Counted from the stretch's first letter, positions 22,077 to 33,714 are shown. The stretch: 64,000 nucleotides of DNA from Diphasiastrum complanatum (GCA_029204225.1 CM055097.1:55209920-55273919); one strand, 5' to 3'. The notes: generated from the letters alone by a model not told the origin. Numbers and translations are program-made.

Positions 22077-22875
22077 CTAAAGGCTGAAATGAGCTAAATC
22101 CTTGGTTTTCATTCAATTTGATCACAATTTTTGATCTAAATCTTGTGTAGATTGGATCTTAGCATCTAGTATTGATTCTAGAACTCAAAGTGAGTCAAAT
22201 ACATTGGAGATTGGTGTTGTGTGACTTCATTTGCAGGTGTTTAGGTGTCTAAAACCAGAGGCAAAGTTGAATTCAATTCACATTACCAAGATAGCAAGTT
22301 TTGCTTGCTCCAAGCATTGATTTCTAAGCAAGTTTTGGAGGTGATTTCATAGAGGAGGCTTTCTAGCATTCAAGGAGAGGGAATATCAGAGAATTGGGTA
22401 CTCTTCAAGGCTATTCTAAGGTGTAGTAGACACCTCCTAAAGTGATTTAGGTTCAGTCCAACCATTGCTTGACTTATGCACCAAATTAGATCAATTTTTC
22501 ATCAATTTTGATCATTTTTTGCTTGTGATTGGATAGTAGATTGTGTTGCATCCTCATTAAGTTCCATTTAGATCTTTTACAAGTGATTTTGGAAGTATAT
22601 TAGGTTGCTGAAATTCACTCTTGATCAGATCATTTGGAAGCTTTAATGTTCTTTATAGAAAGAGGGGCAATTCTACTAGTATTGTCTACTTCAATCAAGC
22701 AAGTGCATAGTTTCTAGTATTCTATGATTTGATTTTGTTAGAGATCATTCTTAGATCTTTATAGGAAGTCTATTACTGATCTTTTCAGGTCCCTAATAAG
22801 TGGGATAAGGTAGACCTTCAATCAAATCAATAGAAGTAACCTTCATTTGTGTCAAGTCCTTGATTAGGAGACTAG
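22077..22875 (+). other. Untranslated leader of the copia element
   Basis: About 800 bases separate the PBS from the gag ATG. No long frame is present. The region should hold the packaging and dimerisation signals of the RNA, though none can be recognised by eye. Confidence 0.6.
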
Positions 22876-25086
22876 ATGGCATCTATAAATGCATATCTTT
22901 TGGATACTAATGAAAGCCTCAACAAAACTAACTATTCCATATGGAAAGTTAGAATGGAATCTATCATGATCATGCAAGATCTGATGGAAATTGTAAATGG
23001 TAAGGAGGGTGAACCTATTCATCCTCAAGAAAAAGCCAAATACATCAAGAGGTGCAATGTTGCACTACATTGCATAAAAATGAATGTTGCAAATGAACTC
23101 TTAAGAGAGGTAGGAGATTGCACTTCAGCTCAAGATGCTTGGGAGACTTTGAAAAAGGTCTATGAATCCAAGAACCAAACTAGAATGTTAGCTTTGAAGA
23201 ATCAAATCTATAGAAGCTATCAAAAGAAAGGAGAGAGTGCACATACTTTTGTCCTAAGAGTAAAGGAATTGAACAAAGAGCTAGCCTTTATAGGTGATCC
23301 TATCAAGGTTGAAAAGCTTGTTCAACTCATATTGAATGGACTAAGCTTTGAATTTGACAATATGGTTCAGGGATATGCAATTATGGGTAAGCTACCCATA
23401 CTTGAAGAACTCCAAGACACACTCATGGCCGAGGAATCAAGAAGGAGCCAAATGCAAGAGAGGATGGATAGGCTTTCCATCCAAGGTGGAGATGACCAAG
23501 CTCTCTTCACCAAAGGCAAAGGCAAGTCCAAAGGCAAAGGATCAACATTCAAGAAGTCTACAAAGCTTGAGGATCAAGAAGGACCCCCAAAGGCATCTCC
23601 ATCAACCACCAAAGTCAAGAAGGACAAATCAAAGGTGAAGTGCTACTATTGTAGCAAGATGGGGCATTATGACTCGGAATGCTTCAAGAGGAAGCAAGAT
23701 CAAAGCCAAGCCAACATGAGCAAAGAGGAGGAGGAGGAGAGTTTACATGAGGACTCTCTCATGATGTCCATATTTTCTTCAACAAGCTTCAAAGGAGAAG
23801 ATCCTTGGTGGATTGACTCGGGTGCTAGTTCACACATGACTAGTAAAAGAGAGTTTTTCTCTTCTCTCTTATCTTATGATGGACCTATAAAGTCTATCTA
23901 TACAGCAAATGATGAAGCTTGTAAGATTGAAGGAGTTGGTAGCATTCCCCTTTGCTTAGGATCTTCCAAAAAGATCAACATAGAAGGTGTTTTGTACATT
24001 CCTACAATAACAAAGAATCTACCAAGTGTTGGCCAAATGGTAGACAATGGTTTCAATGTTGAATTTGCTTCAAATGAATGTTTCATCAAGAAGAAGGGCA
24101 AGATAGTGGCTAAGGGCACTAGACTTGGCAAACTTTATAAGTTGGATGCATTTGTGGATACTAATGTTGTCATGTTGGCCGAGAAGAGCAAGATATCTAC
24201 TTTTACTTTATGGCACAAAAGACTTGGACATGTCAACTCAGGTTCCATGGAGGCTATGATCAAGGAGGAGTATGCTTTAGGCCTACCAAGGTCTATTGGG
24301 AAGGAAGACAAGGTTTGTAAAGCTTGTGCCTTATCCAAGGCACATAAGAAGGTGTTTCCTAACTCCATCACAAAGTCATCTCATCCTCTTGAACTCATAC
24401 ACTCGGATGTGCACATTGCTAGCACCAAATCTAATGGAGGTTCATCCATGTTTTTAACCTTCATTGATGACTACTCAAGATATTGTTGGGTGTTCTTACT
24501 TTCCTTCAAGTCTCAAGTATTTGATACTTTTGTAAAGTTCAAGTTGTTTGTGGAAAAGCATCATAATCATAGCATCAAGATTCTTAGAAGTGACAATGGT
24601 GGAGAATTCATCTCCAATGAGTTCAAGGCCTTTTGTGAGGAGGAAGGGATCAAGAAAGAGACTTCTTGTCCTTACACTCCTCAACAAAATGGAGTTGCTG
24701 AAAGAAGGAATAGAACATTATGTGAATGTTCTAAGGCTTTAAGATTAGATGCTTGTTTTCTCAAATCCTTTTGGGGTGAGTCTCTTGTATGTGCAAACTA
24801 CTTGATGAATAGGGTGTCTTGCAAAGCAATTGAAGACAAAACTCCTTATGAGATGTTGTATGGAAAGAAACCCAATCTTAATCACTTGAAAGTTTTTGGG
24901 TGTATATGTTATGTGCATGTGCCATTGGAAACAAGAACCAAGGAGGATCCATCTTCCACAAGAGGGATCATGCTTGGATATGCAAGCTCAAGCAAGGGCT
25001 ACAAAGTCTATCTCCCATCCTTAAACAAATTTGTTGTTTCAAGGGATGTCATCTTTGATGAACATCATATGCATATGCTTGAATAA
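22876..25086 (+). CDS. Copia gag-protease-integrase, intact up to an in-frame stop
   Basis: A 736-codon frame starts at ATG 22876. It has a UBN2-type gag at about 1-190, a CCHC knuckle CYYCSKMGHYDSEC (Cys256, Cys259, His264, Cys269), the protease WIDSGASSH (Asp314), a GAG-pre-integrase zinc domain (His447; Cys481 and Cys484), and the integrase core with Asp511, Asp573 and Glu609, that is D-61-D-35-E. All catalytic residues are present. It ends at TAA 25084-25086, after VIFDEHHMHMLE, where the polyprotein should run on into the reverse transcriptase; the downstream frame is the same. The stop is probably a point mutation, though readthrough cannot be excluded. The element provides particle, processing and integration functions. 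Confidence 0.93.
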   Translation: MASINAYLLDTNESLNKTNYSIWKVRMESIMIMQDLMEIVNGKEGEPIHPQEKAKYIKRCNVALHCIKMNVANELLREVGDCTSAQDAWETLKKVYESKNQTRMLALKNQIYRSYQKKGESAHTFVLRVKELNKELAFIGDPIKVEKLVQLILNGLSFEFDNMVQGYAIMGKLPILEELQDTLMAEESRRSQMQERMDRLSIQGGDDQALFTKGKGKSKGKGSTFKKSTKLEDQEGPPKASPSTTKVKKDKSKVKCYYCSKMGHYDSECFKRKQDQSQANMSKEEEEESLHEDSLMMSIFSSTSFKGEDPWWIDSGASSHMTSKREFFSSLLSYDGPIKSIYTANDEACKIEGVGSIPLCLGSSKKINIEGVLYIPTITKNLPSVGQMVDNGFNVEFASNECFIKKKGKIVAKGTRLGKLYKLDAFVDTNVVMLAEKSKISTFTLWHKRLGHVNSGSMEAMIKEEYALGLPRSIGKEDKVCKACALSKAHKKVFPNSITKSSHPLELIHSDVHIASTKSNGGSSMFLTFIDDYSRYCWVFLLSFKSQVFDTFVKFKLFVEKHHNHSIKILRSDNGGEFISNEFKAFCEEEGIKKETSCPYTPQQNGVAERRNRTLCECSKALRLDACFLKSFWGESLVCANYLMNRVSCKAIEDKTPYEMLYGKKPNLNHLKVFGCICYVHVPLETRTKEDPSSTRGIMLGYASSSKGYKVYLPSLNKFVVSRDVIFDEHHMHMLE

Positions 25087-26844
25087 GGCTCAAGTGCTCC
25101 AACAATCAAGAAGAAGATGGCCGAGGAGCAAGATCTTGGTTTTGAGGAGGAGCTCATGGAGGAGCAAGCACCAAACCCACCTATCACACCAAGGAGATCT
25201 TCAAGGGCAAAAGTGGAGCCATCAAGGCTCACATATCAAGGCAAAGGACAGCAAGTTGAGGGTATCTCATCCACTTCTTATGCTTTATCTAGTTTTGAAG
25301 AACCATCTAATGTTGAAGATGCATTGAACTCCAAAGAATGGTATAAAGCTATGTTGGATGAGTATGATGCCTTGATTGAGAATGAAACTTGGTTGCTTGT
25401 TGAGAGACCTCAAAGGAATGTAATAGGATGCAAGTGGGTCTTCAAGCTTAAGTTGAATGCAAATGGGAGTGTTAACAAACATAAATCAAGATTAGTTGCA
25501 AAAGGTTATGCTCAAGAGAGAGGGATAGACTATGAGGAAACTTTTGCACCCGTGGCCAAGATGGTCACAATAAGGCTAATCATTGCACTTGCATCACATT
25601 TTGGATGGATTCTATGTCAAATGGATGTCTCTAATGCTTTCTTGAATGGTTTTTTGGAAGAGGATATCTATATGGAGCAGCCACAAGGGTTCATCAAGCA
25701 TGGAATGGAGAACAAAGTATGCCATCTCCAAAGAAGCATCTATGGCTTGAAGCAAGCCTCGAGATCTTGGAATTCAAGACTACATTGCTATCTTATTTCA
25801 CTTTCTTTTGTTCAAAGTGAATATGATCCCACTCTTTACATTAAGTTTTATGATGTTGGTATTGTACTTTTACTCATTTATGTAGATGACATCATAATTA
25901 GTGGAAATAGTGCTGATGGTATTGAAAAACTCAAGATAGATCTATCCTTAGAGTTCAAGATGGTAGATCTAGGGTGTCTTCACTTCATCTTAGGCATAGA
26001 AGTACTTAGAGGGTCTGATTTTATCTTTATAAGTCAAGTAAACTATGCTCAAAGTCTTTTGAAGAAGTTTAAGATGGAAGTATGCAAAAGTGTTGACACA
26101 CCAATGGAGCAAGATGTAAAAGTGCCAAATGAAGATGATGAAAGATCCTTCATGGACATCACTTTGTTTAGGCAACTTATAGGTTCCTTAATGTGGATCA
26201 CTATAACTAGACCAGATCTTAGCTTTAGTGTATGTAGGTTGAGCCAATCCATGCAAAAGCCATTGAATATCCATTGGAAAAAGGCTAAGAGGATTCTAAG
26301 ATACATCTCGGGTACATTGGATTTTGGGATTCTATATAGAGGAGATGTGATTAACCTTCATGAATTTAGTGATTCAGATTTTGCAGGGGACAAGAGGGAT
26401 AGGAAATCAACAAGTGCCTATTCAACTTTCATAGGAGAAGGTGTGGTTTCATGGCTTTCAAAAAAGCAAGAAACTATATCTCTATCTTCAACCGAGGCCG
26501 AGTACAAAGCTTTGACAACCACTACAAAGGGGGTACTTTGGATCAAGAGATTATTGGTGGAACTAAAGATCATGGATTCAGAGGAGGCACCAATCATCTA
26601 CAATGACAATATATCAGCCCAACACCTTGCATCTAATCCAATCTTCCATGCAAGATCTAAGCACATTGAGATATGCCATCACTTTGTGAGAGAAATGGTG
26701 CAAGCCAAGGAGATTGCTTTGGAGCATGTTCCAAGCAATGAATGTGTAGCTGATCTACTTACTAAACCACTTCAAAAGACACCTTTTATGAAGTTCAGAT
26801 CATCACTTGGAGTGATTAGTAAAGCAATGATTGAACCAAGCTAG
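25087..26844 (+). CDS. Copia reverse transcriptase-RNase H, same frame, after the stop
   Basis: This continues the polyprotein in frame; the first ATG after the stop is at 25117 (575 codons), but the protein would normally be made only as part of the fusion. The RT shows CKWVFKLK, FAPVAKMVTIRLI, QMDVSNAFLNG, and the catalytic YVDD (Asp257 and Asp258 counted from 25117). RNase H shows SDSDFAGDKRDRKSTSAY, SSTEAEYKAL and the ARSKHIEICHHF tail. TAG ends it at 26842-26844, just before the polypurine tract. No frameshift is seen. This half can be active only if the stop at 25084 is bypassed. Confidence 0.93.
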   Translation, partial: GSSAPTIKKKMAEEQDLGFEEELMEEQAPNPPITPRRSSRAKVEPSRLTYQGKGQQVEGISSTSYALSSFEEPSNVEDALNSKEWYKAMLDEYDALIENETWLLVERPQRNVIGCKWVFKLKLNANGSVNKHKSRLVAKGYAQERGIDYEETFAPVAKMVTIRLIIALASHFGWILCQMDVSNAFLNGFLEEDIYMEQPQGFIKHGMENKVCHLQRSIYGLKQASRSWNSRLHCYLISLSFVQSEYDPTLYIKFYDVGIVLLLIYVDDIIISGNSADGIEKLKIDLSLEFKMVDLGCLHFILGIEVLRGSDFIFISQVNYAQSLLKKFKMEVCKSVDTPMEQDVKVPNEDDERSFMDITLFRQLIGSLMWITITRPDLSFSVCRLSQSMQKPLNIHWKKAKRILRYISGTLDFGILYRGDVINLHEFSDSDFAGDKRDRKSTSAYSTFIGEGVVSWLSKKQETISLSSTEAEYKALTTTTKGVLWIKRLLVELKIMDSEEAPIIYNDNISAQHLASNPIFHARSKHIEICHHFVREMVQAKEIALEHVPSNECVADLLTKPLQKTPFMKFRSSLGVISKAMIEPS

Positions 26845-26849
26845 ATAGT

Positions 26850-26858
26850 GAGGAGGAG
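26850..26858 (+). other. Polypurine tract
   Basis: GAGGAGGAG immediately before the TG of the 3' LTR, the usual place where plus-strand DNA synthesis is primed. Confidence 0.85.
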
Positions 26859-27540
26859 TGTTAAAAATTCACAATTCTAGCTTGACTAGTTTTGGTCATA
26901 TGACTTGTAAATAGTTAGATGGTCATGATGTGGCTTGTCACACGTGCCAAATAGCATAGGATTCCATTCATAAGGATGTTCTCAAGTAGACCTAAGTGTT
27001 AGAACCTTTGGAATGAGTCCAAATTATGCTTAGATACAAGGGAGAAAAAATAGGAGCTATTTTTGGTAATTTTTGCATTGTTGAGGGATCTCCAAGATTC
27101 CAAACCTAACTTGGTAGGGATGAAAGATCCACCAAAATTAGCATTAGGGATAGGTTTAGGGCTACTCATACCTGCCCAAAACCGTGATGGATCATGTATA
27201 TATAGGTGATGATATCTCACCAAAATCAATCAAGCAATTTCATGTTTTTTCTCTCATAATGGTGCAATTGCTCTCTATGTTCATAATTGTTTGAGTACTT
27301 GTGATTACTAATGATTATAGGATTGAATGTAGGTCTGGTGTACAGTACTCAGACTGTGGGAGGCCGTACTTTCACACGTGTGAAGCCTTCTTCAAGGATT
27401 TGGGCCATTTAGTGAGGTTCAAGCATAGATTTTTGATGGATTTTGATGGTTCAACTTGTGCTAATCTTATGAAATCATAATCTATTGTTTTCCTCATCAT
27501 TTCAAGTGTTTTAAGATCCTTATTTGCTGTAATTTTTACA
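26859..27540 (+). mobile_element. 3' LTR of the young copia element
   Basis: The 682-base copy of the LTR at 21393-22064 runs from TGTTAAAAATTC to TTTTTACA. The ten extra bases relative to the 5' LTR lie near 26910. The near identity points to a recent insertion. Confidence 0.95.
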
Positions 27541-29520
27541 GTACCATGTGTCGTTTTTCGATCCTTTTCAAATTTTGTGACCTTTTGAAACTTTTCAACT
27601 CTTTGCAAAAAATGTTCCACTCTTTCAAAAAAATTTCGAAACTTTGGAATTTTTTACCCTTTGATAGTTTTTGCCCCTTCAAAATTTTTCCACTCTTTTT
27701 CAATTTTTGACCCTTTGAAATTTTTTCAACCCTTTGCAATTTTTCACCCCTTTGAAATTTTATTGACCCATTATAATTTTTCGACCCCCCTTTACTTGTT
27801 CAACTCTTTGCAATTTTTCGACCCTTCGATTTTTTGAGATTTTCTCATTTTTGGATTTTTTGATATTTCCTAAATTTTAGGTTTTCAAATTTTTCTAATT
27901 TTTGGGTTTTTTGATTTTCGAATTGTTTAGGTTCTTTCTGGACTCCATAACACTTGCATTTTCTAAAACTTAGCATTTTTTGAGTTATTTGATTTTTTTC
28001 AAGTTTTTCAGTTTATTCGAGGTTTTGAGTCTTTTTCAACATTTTCGAGTTTTGGATTTCTCAAGTTTTTCGAGATTTTAAAATTTTTGGATTTTTAAAT
28101 TTTTTAACATTTCGGCATCCGATGCCCAGATCGTTTTGCATCCGACGCCCATTTAATTTTTTTGAGTTTTTCAACGTTTTCAGATTTTTTTCGACTTTAT
28201 CACATTTAAATTTTTCGACTTTTTTTTGAATTTTGTCAAGTTTTTTAGATTTTTGAGTTTTTCGAAAAAAAAATTCACGTTTTTCAAATTTTTGAATTTT
28301 TCGAGTTCTTTTTTTATTGTTTCAAAATTTCGCAATTTGCGAGTTATTTGTGAGTTTTTTCTTTCGAGTTTTAGCGTTTTTCAAATTTTCGAGTTTTTTT
28401 TAGGTATTTTTGGTTTTTCGATTTTTTTCTAACACTTTTTGTTTTTTTTTTTTTCATTTTTACCATACTTGAGATTTTTTTATATGCGACTTGATGTTTT
28501 CCAAAAAATTTCGATACTATATCGACTCGAACAATCCGAGATTTTTCGATATCTATAATCAGATTTTTTGAAACTGTATCGACTTGATTTTTTCAAGCTT
28601 TTCCGAGACACTACAAATTTTTTCGATACTTTGTATTTTTTTATCCTTGGACATTTTTTCGATATTTTCAATTTTTCGATCCTTTTACATTGTTTCGATA
28701 CTTTTGAAATTTTTTATCCTAGATTTTTTCCAGCCATATTTTTTTGAGCTCTCATTTTTTTGAGTCCATATTTTTTCGAGCCGTTAATTTTCGATCCCTT
28801 ATTTTTTTCAAGTCTTTATTTTTTGGAGTCATTATTTTTCAATCCATTATTTTTTCAATAATACATTTTTTCGAGCCCTGACTTTTCGAGTTTATTTTTT
28901 AGTTTTATTTTTCAAGTTTCGTTTTTCGAGTTTCATTCTTTCGAGTTTTATTTTTCAAGTTTTATGTTTCGATGTCTTATTTTTCAATCTCTTAGTTTTG
29001 GACTCGTAATTTTTTAATCCCTTGTAACTTTTTCGATACTTTATACTTTTTTTCATCCACTGGGTTTTTCAATCTCATTTTTTTTTTTCGATCCAGTTCT
29101 ATCCGACGTCTGTTGTATCCGCCAACCTCCATCCGACGTCCTCCACTTTCATTTGTATCCGACACCCTTCCTCATCAGTTTCATCTGGCGTCCCATCTCA
29201 TTAGTTCCATTCGATGCCCATTGCATCTGCCAACCATTTGCATCTGCTAGTGCCTTCCAACCACTGCATCCGACACATTTGCATCCGCTACTGTATTTTG
29301 TTATATCTGTCCTTGCATTCCCTTTGCATTCCACAGTTGGCATCCGACGAACTTCAGAATACATCTGATGAGTTATCACAGTATTTTATATCTGACTCCT
29401 TAATCTCTCGTCACATCCAATTTTATGTCTGATGTTTGACTATTTCATATTGATTGAAATACATCCGATGACCATTTTTCTATCTTACATTCAATGTTAT
29501 ATCTGATGGTTCGTATACGA
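27541..29520. repeat. T-rich simple DNA with TTTTTCGA words, right part
   Basis: It continues the block cut at 21392. 27541-27800 shows a roughly 20-base theme (ACCCTTTGAAATTTTTTC and variants). 27800-29090 is dominated by TTTTTCGA, TTTTTGAG and ATTTTTC words. 29095-29500 has many CATCCGACG / CATCCGCCA words. Open frames here are composition artefacts. Confidence 0.8.
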
Positions 29521-30320
29521 CCAAAACCCATTGAATGTTAAAACCAAGGCTCTTTAGCCGAGGCTTTCATCCGAATGTTTTAAACCAACTCTCTTCCACT
29601 GAACTCTTCAACCGAATCTTCACTAAGGAAGTCTTCTCGGCCGAGAGGTTCAACCGAAGTTTTTCACCATAGGCATTATTTGACATCCATTCTCTGATGC
29701 ATGAAATTTTTGTTTGACAAGCACTTTATATTTATCGACTCTCTATAAACAGCAAGTCATACTTGTAGAATAGCTCAAGAATGAATTTTTTTATTTATCT
29801 ATCCATCTCCAAATCACCTTATAGAGAGTTTAGAATATTTGTGCATAATCAAGTTTTTGAGAGATCCATGCCACTTCACAGTTGATTCCTACTTATAGTA
29901 GAAATATTGGTCTTCAAGTCAACTATAGAAAAACTGTGAAAATTTGGTACAAATGTTCCAACAGACCGCTCCACCACATATTCTACCTGAGTGACACGAC
30001 CAAGTGCTCTCATAGAGTGCTACAATCACCTCGACTTCTGTCGCATCTCTTGATCAAGCTTTAACAAAATCTTTCAACCAAGGCATTCTAGCCGCAACCA
30101 TTACCCAATCAACCGTTGGCATCAACCGACAGACCAGCCAAATGAGTCATTTATTCAATGAAAGTATAGCTTGGATACTATCAAAGATCTAGCAGCTGCA
30201 TGTGCCTATATCACCAAATGTGTAACAGTGAGACAATTTTCATGAAGAGGAACACAAATTGCAGACCTGATCAGCAGGACCAGATAAACATCACCTGCCA
30301 CTTCCTCCCAACAACTATCG
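29521..30320. other. No gene identified; flank of a Helitron helicase fragment
   Basis: 29540-29660 carries repeated AACCGAA / GCCGAGG words. The rest is non-repetitive. The 5' part of the Helitron (Rep region, 5' TC end) should lie here or further left but could not be recognised. Confidence 0.4.
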
Positions 30321-30809
30321 TTGATAGATACTCTGTTCCCATCGTTTAGAGATGCGTGTAGACATAGGCTTATAATAAATGATGCGATGGAGTGGAGTAA
30401 TTGCTTGCGGGAGGCAGTTTCATGGGGGACTCCATCCCAGCTCCATCTCATGTATGTTATGCTTTTGTTGACCTGTGCCCCTTTTGACCCACTAGATCTT
30501 TGGAGGAGTGTAGAGCTGTATTTAGTTGAGGATTATACGCATGAGTTGGGACATGCAGTAATGTGCGAAAACATTGTTGTGAGTCAGTTTCTGATAGATA
30601 GAGCTATATTTGACATTGAGATGCATATGCAGGCAGTAGGAAAGTCTTTAGAAAATTTTGGGTTTATGATTCCTTAGAGTTATACTACATGTGGGGCGAC
30701 GTGGCAGTCGTGTACAAATTGTTAGTACATCACTTAAGTGTTTCTTTTTTTGGAAATATATTGAGATGCACCAATTGTCGACGAACATGTGTGTAATGAG
30801 TGTGGAAGG
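30321..30809 (+). pseudogene. Helitron PIF1-like helicase fragment, left half
   Basis: One frame reads FPSFRDACRH, then EWSNCLREAVSWGTP, then LLLTCAPFDPLDLWRSVELYL, then VEDYTHE, the region ahead of the PIF1 ATPase core in Helitron-encoded Rep-helicases. It ends at a stop near 30676. A short second piece (about 30735-30809: FFFWKYIEMHQLSTNMCVMS) corresponds to a much later helicase part. The Walker A and B core between them is therefore deleted. The second piece runs in frame, across a retrotransposon, into 34559 onwards. No ATG is identified. Confidence 0.72.
30805..30809. other. Left target-site duplication GAAGG
   Basis: GAAGG here and at 34559-34563 bracket the minus-strand LTR element exactly, as expected for a 5-bp copia target duplication. 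Confidence 0.9.
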
Positions 30810-32015
30810 TGTTGGAGAAAGAGGGTGTGTGAGTGTGAGAAACTAAAATGCTCAAAAAGAAAATGAACACGAAAAGAAACGAACTCAACGAAAATTGTTC
30901 GTGCGTAGCGAAATGAGCTATATTACTCTTTCCCTAAGCATGACTACGCCTATCAGAAACGAACAGAACGTTAGTGATAGAAATCATGGTCGATCTGATT
31001 ACGTAGCCAAACATTAAGCAACAAAACATTAGAAGGATAATTTGTCGCGAACAGCTAGGCAAACTATTTGTCACCAATGATTCGCAAAGAGCTAGACTGA
31101 GCTAGACTGATAATCAGTTGCGAATTAGTCGCGAAAGGCAAGACTAAATATTAGTCGTGAACAGCTAGACTAATAATAATTTGGTAAGAACAGATTACCA
31201 GATTGAGCAATAAGAGAGTCAGCAGAATGTAAAAAGGCATAGCAATATTGACACAAATCTAAACGTAGAACAAAACAAAGCTGTCATCAGATTAAGTATA
31301 GCAAAATATATATGTCAATAATGTTGTGGAGCACAAGACAATAGTGGACGAAACCGCGTGCTCTACAATGCTAATCCAATTTGTAAAAGAAATGGACCTA
31401 TTATTGACAATACAAAGAATCAATGCACGAGAGCATCTACTTCGTCTATCTCTAATAAGCTTCTGATGCTATTGTTTTCACACACGTTGTTATCTCACAT
31501 ATTATTATACGCAAATGGTATTCAATATATATACACAATTTTACAGGTGTGCAGATGAAGAAAGTACAAAGTGAATGTGTTGTTTGTAGGAGATCGTGGG
31601 TGGCTGCTGTCGTTGTCAACTCTATTTGCATAGTTGGATGGGATGAGCGTGAAAAGGCCGCGACGTCAGCCTTTGCTGAAATGAACATTGGTGAAGATGC
31701 AAAAAATGCAACACTCTGACAAATGTCTTAAGATTTGATTTATAAGGTGCCTTCCCTTTTCTGTAAGGGCACCTTCGACATTCTTGTAAGGCAGTGTCGT
31801 CTTTTTTGTTTGTCACAAATCACGTGTAAAAACACAATATTGTATTTTTCATCTTTTTCACCTGTGGAAATTTACTTATATTTATGCAAACAGTCATGTT
31901 TTTCGCCTGTTTTATTTTACATGTAAATATGCAGACTGTGCGACAACATGAAATGCAACATGAATGGAGACAGATTAACATGGGATTTAGGAGAGCAGAG
32001 GAGATAAATCCAACA
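30810..32015 (-). mobile_element. 3' LTR of a minus-strand copia derivative (family B)
   Basis: On the minus strand it begins TGTTGGATTTATC at 32015 and ends in CCAACA at 30810, about 1206 bases. It matches 33715-34558 over its first about 400 and last about 450 bases. The middle, about 31258-31625, is absent from the other LTR. It contains the CGAAGGTGCC / GACACTG words seen in other LTRs of the window. Confidence 0.88.
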
Positions 32016-33702
32016 CCCCTCGTTAATATGGATCCGTGAATGCCTTGATCTTCAGACTAAACAATGCACAAAATTTATTGTGTGCATTAACACTTAATGC
32101 CTTCATGAATATATTTGCAACCATGTCCTGCGTTCTGCAATACGTTAAGCTCACCTCCTTGGTGAGGACCTTGACCTTGATGTAGTGATATCTGATTTCA
32201 ATGTGCTTACTCCTAGAGTGAAATCTAGGGTTGGTCGATAAGGCAATAGCACTCTGATTATCACAGAATAAAATTGTGGGCTCGTACTAATACAAATTAA
32301 TGTCTGACAATAAATTTCTCAACCGAAACGCTTCCTTAATAGATTGAGAAGCAGCAATGTATTATGCTTCTGTAGAAGAAAGTGCGATAGAGGTTTACTT
32401 ACGACTATTCCATGAGATAGGACCATCGTTGAAAAAGAATATAAATCCAAATGTGGACTTACGATTGTCTACATCTCCTCCCCAGCTTGCATCAGAGTAT
32501 CCACTGACCTGATGAAGATTGTCGTTGTTGACATCTCCATAGCAGATGCACTGGTCCATGGTAGCTCAAATATACCTAACGACTCTTATGAGAGTCTTCC
32601 ATTGGGTATGCCATGATTAGCCATATATTGGCTGAGTGAGCTTACTGCAAAAGAGATATCTGGTCTTGTATAGACCATTGCATACATGAAAGATCCAAGT
32701 ATCAATCGATAAGGATACTCTCTCATCTGCTCCTCTTCCTGCTTGGTCTGAGGACATTGGTCCTTTGACAAATGCAGGAGTGGATCCATCGGTGAGTGAG
32801 CTAACTTACAATTCAGTAGATTGTATCTATTAAAAAAATTGTGAAGATACCTTTGTTGAGTGATGTAGATCAGTCATCTTGCTCTGTCTCGGTGGACCTA
32901 AATGCCTAGACAGAAGTGAGCTTTCCGCAGATCAGTCATGTCGAACTCTGAAAACAGAATTTGCTCAGAATCCTTGACCAAATCGGTATTGTAACTGAAA
33001 AACAACGTATCATCCACATATAAGATGATGATAATGAAGGATTGCTACACTGACTTGGAATAGATGTTGCAATCAGCAGTGCTTGGTTGGAAGCCTTGTT
33101 CAATGAGGAATGTGTTGATCCTCTGAAACCAAGCCCTAGCAAACTATGTCAAGCCGTAAAGTGCTTTGTGGAGTTTACATATATGATTCTTCATACCTTC
33201 CAAAACATATCCTTCGAGCTGGATCATGTAGATGTCTTCTTATATAGCTCTATTCCGATAAGCTAAGAGATGTAGCTTGGAAGCTATATCTCGCACTTCG
33301 TATAGTGTGTTCAAGATGTCCCAGACTTCTTTCAATGTCCAAGCCTCAGATACATGGTCGATCTGGGTATCCGTAATGTTGAGGATGATCAGAGCGAAAG
33401 CCTTTCCATCCATGTCTGCTTCGACTTTTCCTTCTGCACCTGTAACAATGTCATACAATCATTTAGCCATTAGTATAGTTTTCATCTTAAATTTCCATAG
33501 ATGGTAATTGGCTCCATCAAGCTTGTCCATGATAGGACTGGATTTCCCTTGGGAATCCATGTGGAAGATTAGTCTAGGTGATAGGAAAAACTATCAGTGA
33601 CCTAAGTATGAAAATCTGGTACTGAATTACAGAACAAGAAGACAATTACTCTATCGGTTGGTAGAGTCTTGTACTGTGGAAGCTTATTAGGCTACAAAAA
33701 TA
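32016..33702 (-). pseudogene. Internally deleted copia body: gag joined to RT-RNase H
   Basis: Reading on the minus strand from ATG 33530, the gag start (MDKLDGANYHLW, then YDIVTGAEGK) runs to about 33270. It then passes straight into the reverse transcriptase (AYRN...EDIYMIQ, then YVDD near 33010), the connection region and an RNase H tail (KHIEIRYHYIK) ending about 32050. The knuckle, protease and integrase are missing in one deletion compared with the family copy at 42395-45751. Frameshifts and stops are present, for example at the deletion joint. A non-autonomous, dead derivative. Confidence 0.85.
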
Positions 33703-33714
33703 ACTTTGATACCA
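33703..33714 (-). other. Primer-binding site of the minus-strand element
   Basis: On the minus strand this reads TGGTATCAAAGT, directly after the CCAACA end of the 5' LTR. It is a tRNA-Met-type PBS of the variant common in copia elements. Confidence 0.85.

Noticed and set aside
28226-28671. Phe/Lys-rich frames in the T-rich region
   Set aside because: Composition artefacts of TTTTTCGA words.
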